Source of the DNA: Lentisphaeria bacterium UBA1732
Lineage (GTDB): Bacteria > Verrucomicrobiota > Lentisphaeria > Victivallales > UBA1829
Direction of reading: 5' to 3'
DNA length: 64,000 bases
Assembly (NCBI GenBank): GCA_002315855.1
Contig: DCIG01000040.1
Location: 95,187-159,186 of the forward strand
The notes beneath the pieces were generated by a model. The model was not told the DNA's origin. It saw nothing but the letters and a program-made list of their open reading frames with translations, and did not search any database. Shown here in pieces: positions 18,259 through 26,736 of the stretch. Every line of letters starts with the position of its first letter. Positions within the stretch are counted from its first letter, which is position 1. A program made the position numbers and the translations under genes.

Positions 18259-18312
18259 TTTATACAGTTTTGCTTTCCTGCGCTTTTTACGCGGAAAAAA
18301 GCCTGATAAGCA

Positions 18313-19608
18313 TTATTTTGCTTTCTTGGTCGGCACAATCTTGTCGAAGTGGCAGTAGGGCTGGAGCACTTCAGGGATTGTTACGGACCCGTCTGCCTGA
18401 AGATGATTTTCCAGGAAGGCAATCAGCATACGCGGAGGCGCAACGACCGTGTTGTTCAGCGTATGAGCAAAATATTTCTTGCCGTCTGCACCGTTGACGC
18501 GGATTTTCAGGCGGCGGGCCTGAGCGTCTCCGAGGTTGGAGCAGGAACCGACTTCAAAATATTTTTTCTGGCGGGGAGACCATGCTTCCACGTCCAGAGA
18601 TTTGACCTTGAGGTCTGCCAAATCGCCGGAGCAGCATTCCAGGGTGCGGACCGGGATTTCCATGGAGCGGAAGAAATCGACGGTATTCTTCCACAGCTTG
18701 TCAAACCATGTCTTGCTGTCTTCCGGTTTGCAAACCACGATCATTTCCTGCTTTTCAAACTGATGGATTCGGTACACGCCGCGTTCTTCGATGCCGTGTG
18801 CGCCTTTTTCCTTGCGGAAGCAGGGCGAATAGCTGGTCAATGCCAGCGGAAGTTTTTCTTCGGGGATGATGTGATCGATGAAACGGCCGATCATGGAGTG
18901 TTCGCTGGTACCGATCAGGTACAGGTTTTCACCCTCGATTTTGTACATCATCGAATCCATTTCGGCAAAACTCATGACACCCGTAACCACGTTGTCGCGG
19001 ATCATGAACGGCGGAATGCAGTAAGTGAAGCCGCGGGACACCATGAAGTCGCGGGCATAGGACAGAATGGACGAATGCAGGATAGCGATTTGACCGCAGA
19101 GATAATAGAATCCGTTCCCGGCGACACTGCGGGCGTCTTCCAGGTCAATCCCGTCAAAGGATTCCATGATGTCGGTATGGTACGGAATTTCAAAATCCGG
19201 CACTGCGGGTTCGCCGAAACGCTCGATTTCCACGTTTTCCGAATCATCCTTGCCGATGGGAACGGACGGATCGATGATGTTCGGAATCGTCATCATGGTC
19301 TTGAGAAGTTCTTCTTCGACCTGTGCTTCTTCCAGATTCAGTGCGGCGATATGGGCGGCCTCGTCGGCCATTGCCTGTTTCACCTGTTCGGCTTCATCTT
19401 TGCGGCCTTGAGCCATGAGTTTGCCGATTTCCTTGGAGATATTTTTCCGCTGGGCGCGAAGTGTTTCCACCTCAGTCTTGATGGCACGGTTGCGGACATC
19501 CAGCTCCAGCACCTTGTCCACGAGTTCCACTTTCTGGAACTGGAATTTCTTGCGGATGTTTTCTTTGACGAGTTCGGGATTCTCACGTACAAACTTGATA
19601 TCAAGCAT
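18313..19608 (-). CDS. serS: Seryl-tRNA synthetase
   Basis: 431 residues. It charges tRNA-Ser with serine. The N-terminal tRNA-binding coiled-coil arm (about residues 1-100) starts MLDIKFVRENPELV; the class II core has LIGTSEHSMIG, the motif 2 FRKEKGAHG and a motif 3 of the form NNTVVAPPRMLIAFLENH. The ATG at 19608 is chosen because GAGGTGA lies just upstream and homologues begin there; an in-frame GTG three codons earlier is less likely. It lies 18 bp after the rpiB-glyA fusion on the same strand, so a serine/glycine-linked operon is likely. Confidence 0.95.
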   Translation of the reverse strand: MLDIKFVRENPELVKENIRKKFQFQKVELVDKVLELDVRNRAIKTEVETLRAQRKNISKEIGKLMAQGRKDEAEQVKQAMADEAAHIAALNLEEAQVEEELLKTMMTIPNIIDPSVPIGKDDSENVEIERFGEPAVPDFEIPYHTDIMESFDGIDLEDARSVAGNGFYYLCGQIAILHSSILSYARDFMVSRGFTYCIPPFMIRDNVVTGVMSFAEMDSMMYKIEGENLYLIGTSEHSMIGRFIDHIIPEEKLPLALTSYSPCFRKEKGAHGIEERGVYRIHQFEKQEMIVVCKPEDSKTWFDKLWKNTVDFFRSMEIPVRTLECCSGDLADLKVKSLDVEAWSPRQKKYFEVGSCSNLGDAQARRLKIRVNGADGKKYFAHTLNNTVVAPPRMLIAFLENHLQADGSVTIPEVLQPYCHFDKIVPTKKAK

Positions 19609-19626
19609 TGTGTTCACCTCATGATA

Positions 19627-21348
19627 TTAGAACTGCGGAAGGGGGAAGCCAGCAGTAAACGCCTTGACTTCTTCCCGGATTGCTTCCAATGCGGCATCAT
19701 CGTCCTTGACCGTAACGGCGCGGTCGATGAAATCTGCTATCTTCAGCATTTCGGCTTCTTTCATGCCGCGGGTGGTAACAGCCGGTGTGCCGATACGGAT
19801 ACCGCTGGTTACAAACGGCTTTTCGGGATCGAACGGAATCATGTTCTTGTTCACGGTGATGCCGGCCTTGTCCAGTGCGGTGGCGATTTCTTTGCCGGTG
19901 CAGTGGCGGGGACGCAGGTCAACGAGCATCAGGTGATTGTCGGTGCCGCCGGATACAATGCGGAAACCTTTGTCGGCAAGTGCCTGTGCCAGCACTGCTG
20001 CATTCTTGACGATTTGCGTCTGATATGCTTTGAATTCCGGGGTCATGGCTTCTTTGAAGCAGATGGCCTTCGCGGCAATCACGTGTTCCAGCGGTCCGCC
20101 CTGAAGTCCGGGGAAAACGGTGGAATTGATGGCTTTCAGATGTTTTTCCTTGCACAGAATGAGACCGGCGCGCGGTCCGCGCAGGGTCTTGTGCGTGGTC
20201 GTCGTAACGACGTCGCAGTACGGCACGGGGCTTTCATGCAGACCGGCGGCGACCAGACCTGCGATATGAGCCATATCGACCCACAGATACGCGCCGACTT
20301 CATCGGCGATTTCGCGCAGACGCTTGAAATCAATCTTGCGCGGATACGCGGAAGCACCCGCCAGAATCATTTTCGGCTGATGTTCCTTGGCGAGGCGTTC
20401 GACTTCATCGTAGTCGATGCACTCGGTTTCACGGGAAACACCGTAAGGCACAATATTGAAAAGTTTGCCGCTGAAGTTCATCGGATGTCCGTGGGTCAGG
20501 TGTCCGCCGTGATCCAGACTCATGGAAAGAACGGTGTCGCCGGGCTGGAGCAGGGCGAAATAAACCGCCATATTGGCCTGGCTTCCGCTGTGCGGCTGCA
20601 CATTGGCTGCTTCTGCGCCGAAAAGTTCCTTGGCGCGGTCGATTGCAATCTGTTCCACTTCGTCCACATTGACGCAGCCGTTGTAGTAGCGCTTGAGGGG
20701 CAGACCTTCGGCATACTTGTTGGTCAGCACGGACCCTTGTGCGGCGCGGATTGCGGTGCTGGTGAAGTTTTCGGAGGCAATCAGTTCAATTCCATCGTTC
20801 TGGCGGTCGGCTTCCTTGTCTATCAAATCGGCAATTTCGGGGTCAACCGAGCGAATCGGGGCAATATCGTCGTAGGAAAGTGTTTCCACTTCGGTCAGGC
20901 GGCGCACATGGCGGGCATCGCCGGAGAACGGCGTTGCGGCCCACACGCGGACCAGTGCGGCCATGGTATCGGTATCCATGTAGTCGGCGGGCAGGACAAG
21001 CACGTTGGAGCAGTTGTGTTCTCGGCTTGCCTTCACGTTTGCCTCATTGAATGCCACCACTGCACGAACTCCGTGGAAACGGTCTGCGCTCAGAACCATG
21101 CCGGCTCCGCTGCGGCAAATCAGCACGCCGCAGTCAATCGCGCCCTTGGACAATGCGCGTCCCAGTGCGGTCCCGTAAACTGCATAATCATCGCCCGGAT
21201 CATAGGTCAGCGGTCCGAAGTCGGTTACTATGAAACCCATCTGCTGAAGCTTGGGAATCAGGGTGTTCTTCAGTTCAAATCCGCCGTGATCGGATGCGAT
21301 GCCGAGGACGTGTGTGGAGGAAGAGAACCAGTCTTGAATTGAGTTCAT
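19627..21348 (-). CDS. RpiB-GlyA fusion: ribose-5-phosphate isomerase B domain + serine hydroxymethyltransferase
   Basis: 573 residues. Residues about 14-155 are RpiB-like: ASDHGG (Asp20-His21), Cys78 in ICRSGAGM at the position of the catalytic Cys, His111 in EHNCSNVLVL, and a RHVRR stretch. The usual GTG of the Cys loop is RSG here. Residues about 165-573 are a complete SHMT with VQPHSGSQANM, WVDMAHIAG and the PLP lysine Lys387 in TTTTHKTLRGPR. SHMT makes glycine and 5,10-methylene-THF from serine. Start at the ATG of MNSIQDWF. There is no stop or ribosome-binding site between the domains, so this is a true fusion, followed by serS. Confidence 0.92.
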   Translation of the reverse strand: MNSIQDWFSSSTHVLGIASDHGGFELKNTLIPKLQQMGFIVTDFGPLTYDPGDDYAVYGTALGRALSKGAIDCGVLICRSGAGMVLSADRFHGVRAVVAFNEANVKASREHNCSNVLVLPADYMDTDTMAALVRVWAATPFSGDARHVRRLTEVETLSYDDIAPIRSVDPEIADLIDKEADRQNDGIELIASENFTSTAIRAAQGSVLTNKYAEGLPLKRYYNGCVNVDEVEQIAIDRAKELFGAEAANVQPHSGSQANMAVYFALLQPGDTVLSMSLDHGGHLTHGHPMNFSGKLFNIVPYGVSRETECIDYDEVERLAKEHQPKMILAGASAYPRKIDFKRLREIADEVGAYLWVDMAHIAGLVAAGLHESPVPYCDVVTTTTHKTLRGPRAGLILCKEKHLKAINSTVFPGLQGGPLEHVIAAKAICFKEAMTPEFKAYQTQIVKNAAVLAQALADKGFRIVSGGTDNHLMLVDLRPRHCTGKEIATALDKAGITVNKNMIPFDPEKPFVTSGIRIGTPAVTTRGMKEAEMLKIADFIDRAVTVKDDDAALEAIREEVKAFTAGFPLPQF

Positions 21349-21378
21349 GCGTTTTTTCCTTGAAAATTTGTGATATGC

Positions 21379-21421
21379 GAGCTGACTCCATATCCCATGA
21401 CGGGTGTTTTGAAATCAACTC
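21379..21421. repeat. 43-bp palindromic mini-element upstream of rpiB-glyA
   Basis: Starts GAGCTGA (21379-21385) and ends TTTTGAAATCAACTC, the same ends as the elements at 5225-5267 and 47845-47886 with one base changed. It lies 30 bp upstream of the rpiB-glyA start. Confidence 0.6.
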
Positions 21422-21556
21422 AAGTGTATGTTATTTTGTTGTTTTCGATTCTTTCTATATAATATACCATCATCTCCCCGAAACGTCAAACGAAAATACG
21501 GAAAATTCAAGTACATCTGCATCCGCTGGAACAAAACGGAACGCGTTTCCTCTTCA

Positions 21557-22687
21557 TTAGCTGAAAACCAGATACTTCGATGCCTTGTTCGCCGGTGCCC
21601 CCCTCAGATTCGCATCCGTGAGGGCGTGCAGACGATGAACGGAACGTGCGCTCAATATCCGCTTCACAGCCACTGGCCCCAGCCCCGGCACACGCAGAAG
21701 TTTTTCTTCCGGGGCCTGATTGGCGTTCACGGGGAAACACTCCGGATGCCGGTCTGCCCAGACTTGTTTCGGGTCGGCTCCAAGCTCGAAATTCCCCTGC
21801 GCATCATACATCATTTCATTCACCCCGAAATGATATTTCCGCAGCAGAAAATCCGCTTGATACAGACGGTGCTCCCGTGTCAGCTTGTCCGGCGCGGATG
21901 ACAGTGTGAAATGCTGTTCCCCCGGAATACCCGGATCGCCCAGTCCCGGCTGATAGGCTGAGAAATAAACCCGTTCAAATTTCAACCGGTTGTAAATCCC
22001 GTCCATATACCGCAGAATCTCGTAGTCTTTCTCGTCGGAAGCCCCCACGATGAACTGCGTGGAGCATTGCACATGCCGGAACTCCGTCCCCCGCCCCGTA
22101 TGGGATGCCAGAAACTTTAACGGTGCCACAATATCACGCTCGAAATTCTTGCATCCGGACAGCTTCTCGAAATGCCGTTTCCCCGGCACTTCGATATTCA
22201 GCGACACTTTGGTCGAATACCGCAGAGCCTCCAGCATGGCGGCCTCCGATGCCCCCGGAATGATTTTCAGGTGGATATATCCCTTGTAACTGTACCGCTT
22301 GCGCAGAATTTCCGCCGATGCAATCAGACGCTCCATCGTGGTGTCGGGTGTTCCCGTTACGCCGGAGCTTAAGAACAATCCGATCAGGTGTTTGCGCCGT
22401 TCCTGTTCCAGAAATGCCCGCACGGTTTCATCCGGTGTCAGGGCGCATCGTCTGGCGTTCGCATTGCTTCGCAGAGGACAGTATTTGCAATCGTTTCCGC
22501 AGCAGTTTGAAATCAGCGTTTTGAACATGATTCCCTTTCCGCCGGCGGCAAGCGGTACGGGATAGAGCCATCGCGCCCCGTCTTCGGAGCGTTTGCGGTG
22601 TTCTTTGGGATTCTTCGTGCCGCAGGCGCAAGCCAAATCGTACTGCGAATCGCCGGAAAGAATTTCGAGTTTCTGCAAGGTATCCAT
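21557..22687 (-). CDS. Putative DNA modification/repair radical SAM protein with C-terminal HhH (TIGR03916-like)
   Basis: About 376 residues from the ATG of MDTLQKLEIL, where homologues begin; no clear ribosome-binding site is seen. Cys63, Cys67 and Cys70 (CGNDCKYC) are the [4Fe-4S] ligands of the radical SAM core. VEVPGKRHFEKLSG-like and SAYQP segments are family marks, and LRVPGLGPVAVKRIL near residue 335 is a helix-hairpin-helix DNA-binding motif. The family normally lies beside a uracil-DNA-glycosylase-like partner; none is found in this window. The reaction is unknown. Confidence 0.85.
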   Translation of the reverse strand: MDTLQKLEILSGDSQYDLACACGTKNPKEHRKRSEDGARWLYPVPLAAGGKGIMFKTLISNCCGNDCKYCPLRSNANARRCALTPDETVRAFLEQERRKHLIGLFLSSGVTGTPDTTMERLIASAEILRKRYSYKGYIHLKIIPGASEAAMLEALRYSTKVSLNIEVPGKRHFEKLSGCKNFERDIVAPLKFLASHTGRGTEFRHVQCSTQFIVGASDEKDYEILRYMDGIYNRLKFERVYFSAYQPGLGDPGIPGEQHFTLSSAPDKLTREHRLYQADFLLRKYHFGVNEMMYDAQGNFELGADPKQVWADRHPECFPVNANQAPEEKLLRVPGLGPVAVKRILSARSVHRLHALTDANLRGAPANKASKYLVFS

Positions 22688-23020
22688 GATAAAAAAATTT
22701 TTTTGAAGTTGTCTCTGTCGTTCTGGGAAATGATTGTCTTCCCACAGCATTTTTTGTGCCAACTCTGTTCCGCCTCATCACGACTCACACGGCTCAGACA
22801 AGTGCTCAATTTTTGCACATCAGCTGCTCAAAATTGATACCCCCATCCCGAAAAACACCCCCGTATCCCTTGCCGCTCCTCCCCCATTCTCTCTTTTTTC
22901 CAAAAATATTTCATTTCAACTTGAATTTATACTTCTGTAGAGGTATAGTATATCTCTGTAGAAGTATCTCCCATCCCCCAAAAACACATCCTCTCATCTG
23001 ACGTCTCAAACGGAGCCATC
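22688..23020. other. Divergent intergenic region before the DUF3990/XRE module
   Basis: About 330 bp, pyrimidine-rich on the plus strand between 22800 and 22920, with no gene. The last 100 bases hold the promoter and operator-like repeats of the DUF3990 module, listed separately. Confidence 0.6.
22921..22967 (+). promoter_or_regulatory. Promoter with tandem operator-like repeats for the DUF3990/XRE module
   Basis: -35 TTGAAT (22921-22926), 17-base spacer, -10 TATAGT (22944-22949). TCTGTAGAGGTAT (22934-22946) and TCTGTAGAAGTAT (22955-22967) are direct repeats 21 bp apart, two helical turns; each sits in an imperfect dyad of the form ACTTC-TGTA-GAAGT. One covers the spacer and -10, the other the start region, a layout expected for autorepression by the XRE protein encoded downstream. 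Confidence 0.7.
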
Positions 23021-23698
23021 ATGTCTGATAAAATTCTTTTCCATGGTTCTGCGGAAATCATTCCCGCGCCGGAATTTGGCAAAGGAAAACCTCACAATGA
23101 TTACGGGCAGGGTTTTTACTGCACAGAGTCCCGTGCATTGGCGCAGGAATGGGCATGTACCGGCATGGGAAGCGGCTATGTGAATCAGTATGTCATTGAT
23201 ACCGCCGGTCTGAATATCCTGAATCTTTCTGCTCCCGAATACACCATTCTGCATTGGCTTGCACTCCTTTTGGCGCACCGCACTCTTCAGCGTTCCACAC
23301 CGGTGGCGAAACACGCCATGGGGTATCTGAATACGTTTTTTCTCCCCGACACATCCCCGTTTGATGCAATCATCGGCTGGCGGGCGGACGATTCCTACTT
23401 TTCGTTTGCCCGTGCGTTTGTCGGCAATGAAATCTCACTCTCTCAGCTTGCGTATGCCATGCACCTTGGCAAGCTGGGCGAACAGTTCGTTTTGAAAAGC
23501 CCGAAAGCCTTTTCCTCGCTTCAGTTCATCAATTCGGAGGAAGTCGACCCCCGCATTTTTTATCCGTTGCGGAAAGAACGCGACCGGACCGCCAGAGCCG
23601 CATTTCAGGCACAGCTTGACCGCGAAGACATCAACGGACTGTTTATGCGCGACATCCTTCGGGAAAGGATTATGCCCTCTGATGATCGCTTACGATGA
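23021..23698 (+). CDS. DUF3990 family protein, ADP-ribosyltransferase-like
   Basis: 225 residues. The opening LFHGSAEIIPAPEFGKGKPHNDYGQGFYCTE is the DUF3990 signature, a family I place in the ADP-ribosyl superfamily from memory. The His of FHGS and the Tyr/Phe of GFYCTE match the first two positions of the H-Y-[x] pattern of that fold, and EQFVLKS supplies the last strand. A GGAG site lies six bases before the ATG. No signal peptide. It overlaps the next gene, an XRE regulator, by 17 bases, so the two are co-translated. A toxin or effector role that modifies a cellular target is inferred, not shown. Confidence 0.75.
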   Translation: MSDKILFHGSAEIIPAPEFGKGKPHNDYGQGFYCTESRALAQEWACTGMGSGYVNQYVIDTAGLNILNLSAPEYTILHWLALLLAHRTLQRSTPVAKHAMGYLNTFFLPDTSPFDAIIGWRADDSYFSFARAFVGNEISLSQLAYAMHLGKLGEQFVLKSPKAFSSLQFINSEEVDPRIFYPLRKERDRTARAAFQAQLDREDINGLFMRDILRERIMPSDDRLR

Positions 23699-24323
23699 AA
23701 CCTATTTGCACGATGCCATGCAGAACTTCGGCGAAGCCATGGATTACGCCGTCAACCTCTGCAAACTCACGCCCGACCGCTTCTTCCGGCTGTTCATTTC
23801 CACCGGAATCGCCCGCCTGTTCGCTTCCGCCAGTCCCAAATACATCTGCGGCATGTCCGGCACCGAGCTTGCATTGGAAGTCCTCTCTCTTGCCGGAATC
23901 CCCCCCGCTCATCCGACCTCATGGACTGCTTACGACCGTTCGCCCGAATTCTGGTGCGGATGGGTGCTTGCGTTTTTCCAGTGGCACACCGGGCGTTCCT
24001 TTGACAGCATCGCAGAAGTCCTTTCCATGCAGGAAATCCTGTCGCTGTACCCTCCTCTTCACGAAGCCTCCGAGGAAAAGTTCGTCGAGGTCGCCAATAA
24101 CCTCATCCGGCAGAAAAAACTCCCATCCCGGCTTCAAATGAGGCGCAAAGCCGCCGGTCTTTCCCAGCGCGAATTGAGCATCAAGTCTGAAGTTAATCTC
24201 CGCACCATTCAGCAGTACGAACTCCGCACCAAGCACATCGGCAAAGCCGCCGCCGGAACCCTCCTCCGCCTTTCACGCGCCCTCGACTGCTCCATCGAAG
24301 ACCTGCTGGAGTATGATACATAA
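23682..24323 (+). CDS. XRE-family HTH protein paired with DUF3990 (putative antitoxin/regulator)
   Basis: 213 residues from the ATG at 23682, which has GGGAAAGGAT about 12 bases upstream, inside the end of the DUF3990 gene. The N-terminal 130 residues are a conserved-looking helical domain (YLHDAMQNFGEAMDYAVN, FFRLFISTGIA, YICGMSGTELALEVL, FWCGWVLAFFQWHTGRSF). The C-terminal 65 residues are a clear XRE helix-turn-helix (RLQMRRKAAGLSQRELSIKSEVNLRTIQQYE). By position it is a candidate antitoxin and autorepressor acting at the tandem repeats in 22934-22967. I do not recognise the N-terminal domain with certainty. Confidence 0.75.
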   Translation: MIAYDETYLHDAMQNFGEAMDYAVNLCKLTPDRFFRLFISTGIARLFASASPKYICGMSGTELALEVLSLAGIPPAHPTSWTAYDRSPEFWCGWVLAFFQWHTGRSFDSIAEVLSMQEILSLYPPLHEASEEKFVEVANNLIRQKKLPSRLQMRRKAAGLSQRELSIKSEVNLRTIQQYELRTKHIGKAAAGTLLRLSRALDCSIEDLLEYDT

Positions 24324-24429
24324 AAAATTTAATTTTCATAAATAATTTACTTCCTGAAATCCCTCAAATATATCCCATTCCCTACAGAATACAAGCCATT
24401 TTCCCCTCAAAAAAAGGAAAAATCGCTGA

Positions 24430-24464
24430 CAAAAAAATCTCTATGAACCGAAGTCCATAGAGAT
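24430..24464 (-). terminator. Terminator after the MlaA-hydrolase gene
   Basis: ATCTCTATG (24437-24445) pairs perfectly with CATAGAGAT (24456-24464). On the minus strand the stem is followed by seven T residues. On the plus strand it is followed by GAGTTTTT, so it may also stop the XRE transcript. Confidence 0.8.
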
Positions 24465-24499
24465 GAGTTTTTGAGAGCTGAAAATGCGTCTTTCCCCGC

Positions 24500-26656
24500 T
24501 CACTTCTGCGGGGCGGCGGCTTTCAGCAGGGTGTCCTGGAACGGCTTGGTATAAAATTCGCCGCAGTGTCCGCCGAACGGGAACCACGTCAGTTTTTTGC
24601 CGAGGGTGCGGTCCAGATACAGGCGGTCGGCATCGCTCAGCAGAATATCATCCCACGCATGAAGCATTGCCACGCGGGGGTTGTTCTGGAGGGTGTCTTT
24701 CAGGGCATACAGACCGGAAAGTTCCGCCATATCATCCAGTTTGGCGTCGGGATAACGCGTCATCAGGTAGTCTTTGATGTACGAACTGAATCCCACATCG
24801 CCGATGGCACGGTAGAAGTCGCCCCGGTGGAACCTCGTGCAGGGAATATCTTTCAACGCCTCGAACGGCTCCTCCTGATGTGCTTTCAGAAGCAGCTCAT
24901 TCAGGCTGGAACGGAACGACATGGCAATGAAGAAATCGGCTGTGGTTTCGTCCACCAGCGGCGGACGCGTGAATGTTTCGGGGTCGGCAGGGTCGTAGGT
25001 CGGCACACCTTTTTCGGCGATTTTGACCTGCATTCCTGCTCCGTTCAGAATCTTGTTCCATGCTTCTTCGGGTGTCCATTTCATAGCCGGCAGAATCAGG
25101 GAGTCTGCGTTTTCCGCGGCGGTGAGCAGGTCCGCGGGGGGATTCAGTGCCACGAAGCGGTCAATTCCCAGCTGCGGGTCTTTTTCTTCCAGCGAGGCAA
25201 TGTGCATGGTGTGCAGACCGCCCATGGACCACCCAGTCAGCACGATACGCGGATTGCTGATTTTTTCATCTTCTTTCAGGTCATCCAGCACGGCTCGGAT
25301 GGCGCGGCGGATATTGGCGGTGTCGCTCTGCGCGAAACCGGGCAGTTTGCCGTCGACGGCTTCCATGAACCGCCAGCAGAATGTGCTGTCCAGCGTAACC
25401 GCCTTGTATCCTGCGTTGTTGAAAACTTCTGCGGTTGCCATGGCGGAATTGCCGTCGTATTGACCGCCGATTCCGGGGATGATGATGACCAGCTGTTCCG
25501 GCAGGTCGGGATTTTCCTTGCGCACCTTTTTCGGCACATCCCAGAATCCGTAAGCCATGGACGAACGCTCCTCATTCAGCGATACTTTCCGCTTCGACAT
25601 ATCGTCGGCGAAATCGCCGTTGAAGAGGGAAAGCCGCTGATACCAGTAATCATGGTCGCGCTGAGGTGTATAGAAAACACTGCGGAGCGTATCCAGTTCC
25701 GCCCCCAGCGAATGATAGCCGGGAATCTGCACCACATTTGCCTTCAAATCTGCGGGCATGGGCTTGCTGATGGTCTCTGCGGGCATTTCCGGCAGGGTGT
25801 TGTCATGTAATGCGTTGGCGTAGTTGTAGTACCACTGGGAACGCTTCAGCTCATTGTTGATGGAAACCAGCACGCTGAAATTGCGGTACGGGTCGGCAGA
25901 GCCGTTGATGAACGTATAGTAACGCTGTTCCTGTATGACCAGATAATTCGCCGAAGCCCAACTGGAATACGGCAGATAGGTCCGGATGTCCAGCAGATAA
26001 TCGAAAAGCCGTCCCGTGGTGTCGCGGACATTGGTCGTCAGGCTCAGCGGAATCACAAATCTGGTGCCGGGACCAAGTCCCCAGTCTGCAAACATGCGGT
26101 TGAAATTCGCGTCGGTGGGGTACAGGTGAAACCAGTGCTGTGCGGGGTCGAAAAGCCCCGCAATGCCGATTGTTGTGTTCGTGAGGAAACGCAGCGTGTC
26201 TACGCCCGCCACCTTCCATTCAGCTCCGCCCAGCGAAGCCACCAGTCGGCCGGGATATTCCAGGTTGGTGCAGGCATTGTCAATACATTTGATGACCGGG
26301 GACGGCAGGATTGTGGTCCAAATCCAGCCAATCGGACGTCCTACGTAATTGACCAGCACATCCGTACAGGCAAACATACTGCGGTTGAATCCTTCGATGG
26401 AATCTTTGCCCGCACAGGCATTCAGCAGTTCTTCGGGAGACCATGATGCCCCCTCCGTCTGTTCGCCCGCCGCTGCATTTGCCGATGCCGTTTCTGCGGA
26501 AACCGTTTCCTCCGGCAGAATCACCGGATGCACTTTGGGAATCGTGATCTTTGCTTCAGCTTCACCCTCTGTGGACTTGCATGACGTGCATACTGCCCAT
26601 GCAAGGAGTACGCAAGCAGCCATCAGGGGCTTTTCAATCTTTCGTAAATAAATCAT
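24500..26656 (-). CDS. MlaA (VacJ)-like lipoprotein fused to an alpha/beta hydrolase domain
   Basis: 718 residues. The N-terminus is a hydrophobic leader ending in a lipobox-like CTSC (Cys26). Residues about 87-245 are MlaA-like: EGFNRSMFACTDVL, a RPIGWIW stretch, VDTLRFLTNTTIGIAGLFDPA and WGLGPGTRFVIPL. MlaA sits in the inner leaflet of the outer membrane and removes misplaced phospholipids. Residues about 385-700 are an alpha/beta hydrolase with LVIIIPGIGG and the nucleophile elbow GWSMGG (Ser477). A lipoprotein that both extracts and cleaves lipids is an attractive inference. The chosen ATG has AAAGGAAAC upstream. It lies 80 bp after the PurF-like gene. Confidence 0.82.
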   Translation of the reverse strand: MIYLRKIEKPLMAACVLLAWAVCTSCKSTEGEAEAKITIPKVHPVILPEETVSAETASANAAAGEQTEGASWSPEELLNACAGKDSIEGFNRSMFACTDVLVNYVGRPIGWIWTTILPSPVIKCIDNACTNLEYPGRLVASLGGAEWKVAGVDTLRFLTNTTIGIAGLFDPAQHWFHLYPTDANFNRMFADWGLGPGTRFVIPLSLTTNVRDTTGRLFDYLLDIRTYLPYSSWASANYLVIQEQRYYTFINGSADPYRNFSVLVSINNELKRSQWYYNYANALHDNTLPEMPAETISKPMPADLKANVVQIPGYHSLGAELDTLRSVFYTPQRDHDYWYQRLSLFNGDFADDMSKRKVSLNEERSSMAYGFWDVPKKVRKENPDLPEQLVIIIPGIGGQYDGNSAMATAEVFNNAGYKAVTLDSTFCWRFMEAVDGKLPGFAQSDTANIRRAIRAVLDDLKEDEKISNPRIVLTGWSMGGLHTMHIASLEEKDPQLGIDRFVALNPPADLLTAAENADSLILPAMKWTPEEAWNKILNGAGMQVKIAEKGVPTYDPADPETFTRPPLVDETTADFFIAMSFRSSLNELLLKAHQEEPFEALKDIPCTRFHRGDFYRAIGDVGFSSYIKDYLMTRYPDAKLDDMAELSGLYALKDTLQNNPRVAMLHAWDDILLSDADRLYLDRTLGKKLTWFPFGGHCGEFYTKPFQDTLLKAAAPQK

Positions 26657-26736
26657 CGTGTTTCCTTTACAATCAGGAACGAAAGCCGTTCCTGACAAAT
26701 TGCCTGCGTCTTATGAGCTGAATATGAGCAAAATGA

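Noticed and set aside
18349..21342. A 997-codon open frame on the plus strand opposite serS and rpiB-glyA
   Set aside because: The minus strand encodes two unmistakable enzymes here; the plus frame shows only His/Phe/Gly-rich sequence typical of the complement of GC-biased codons and has no recognisable domain.
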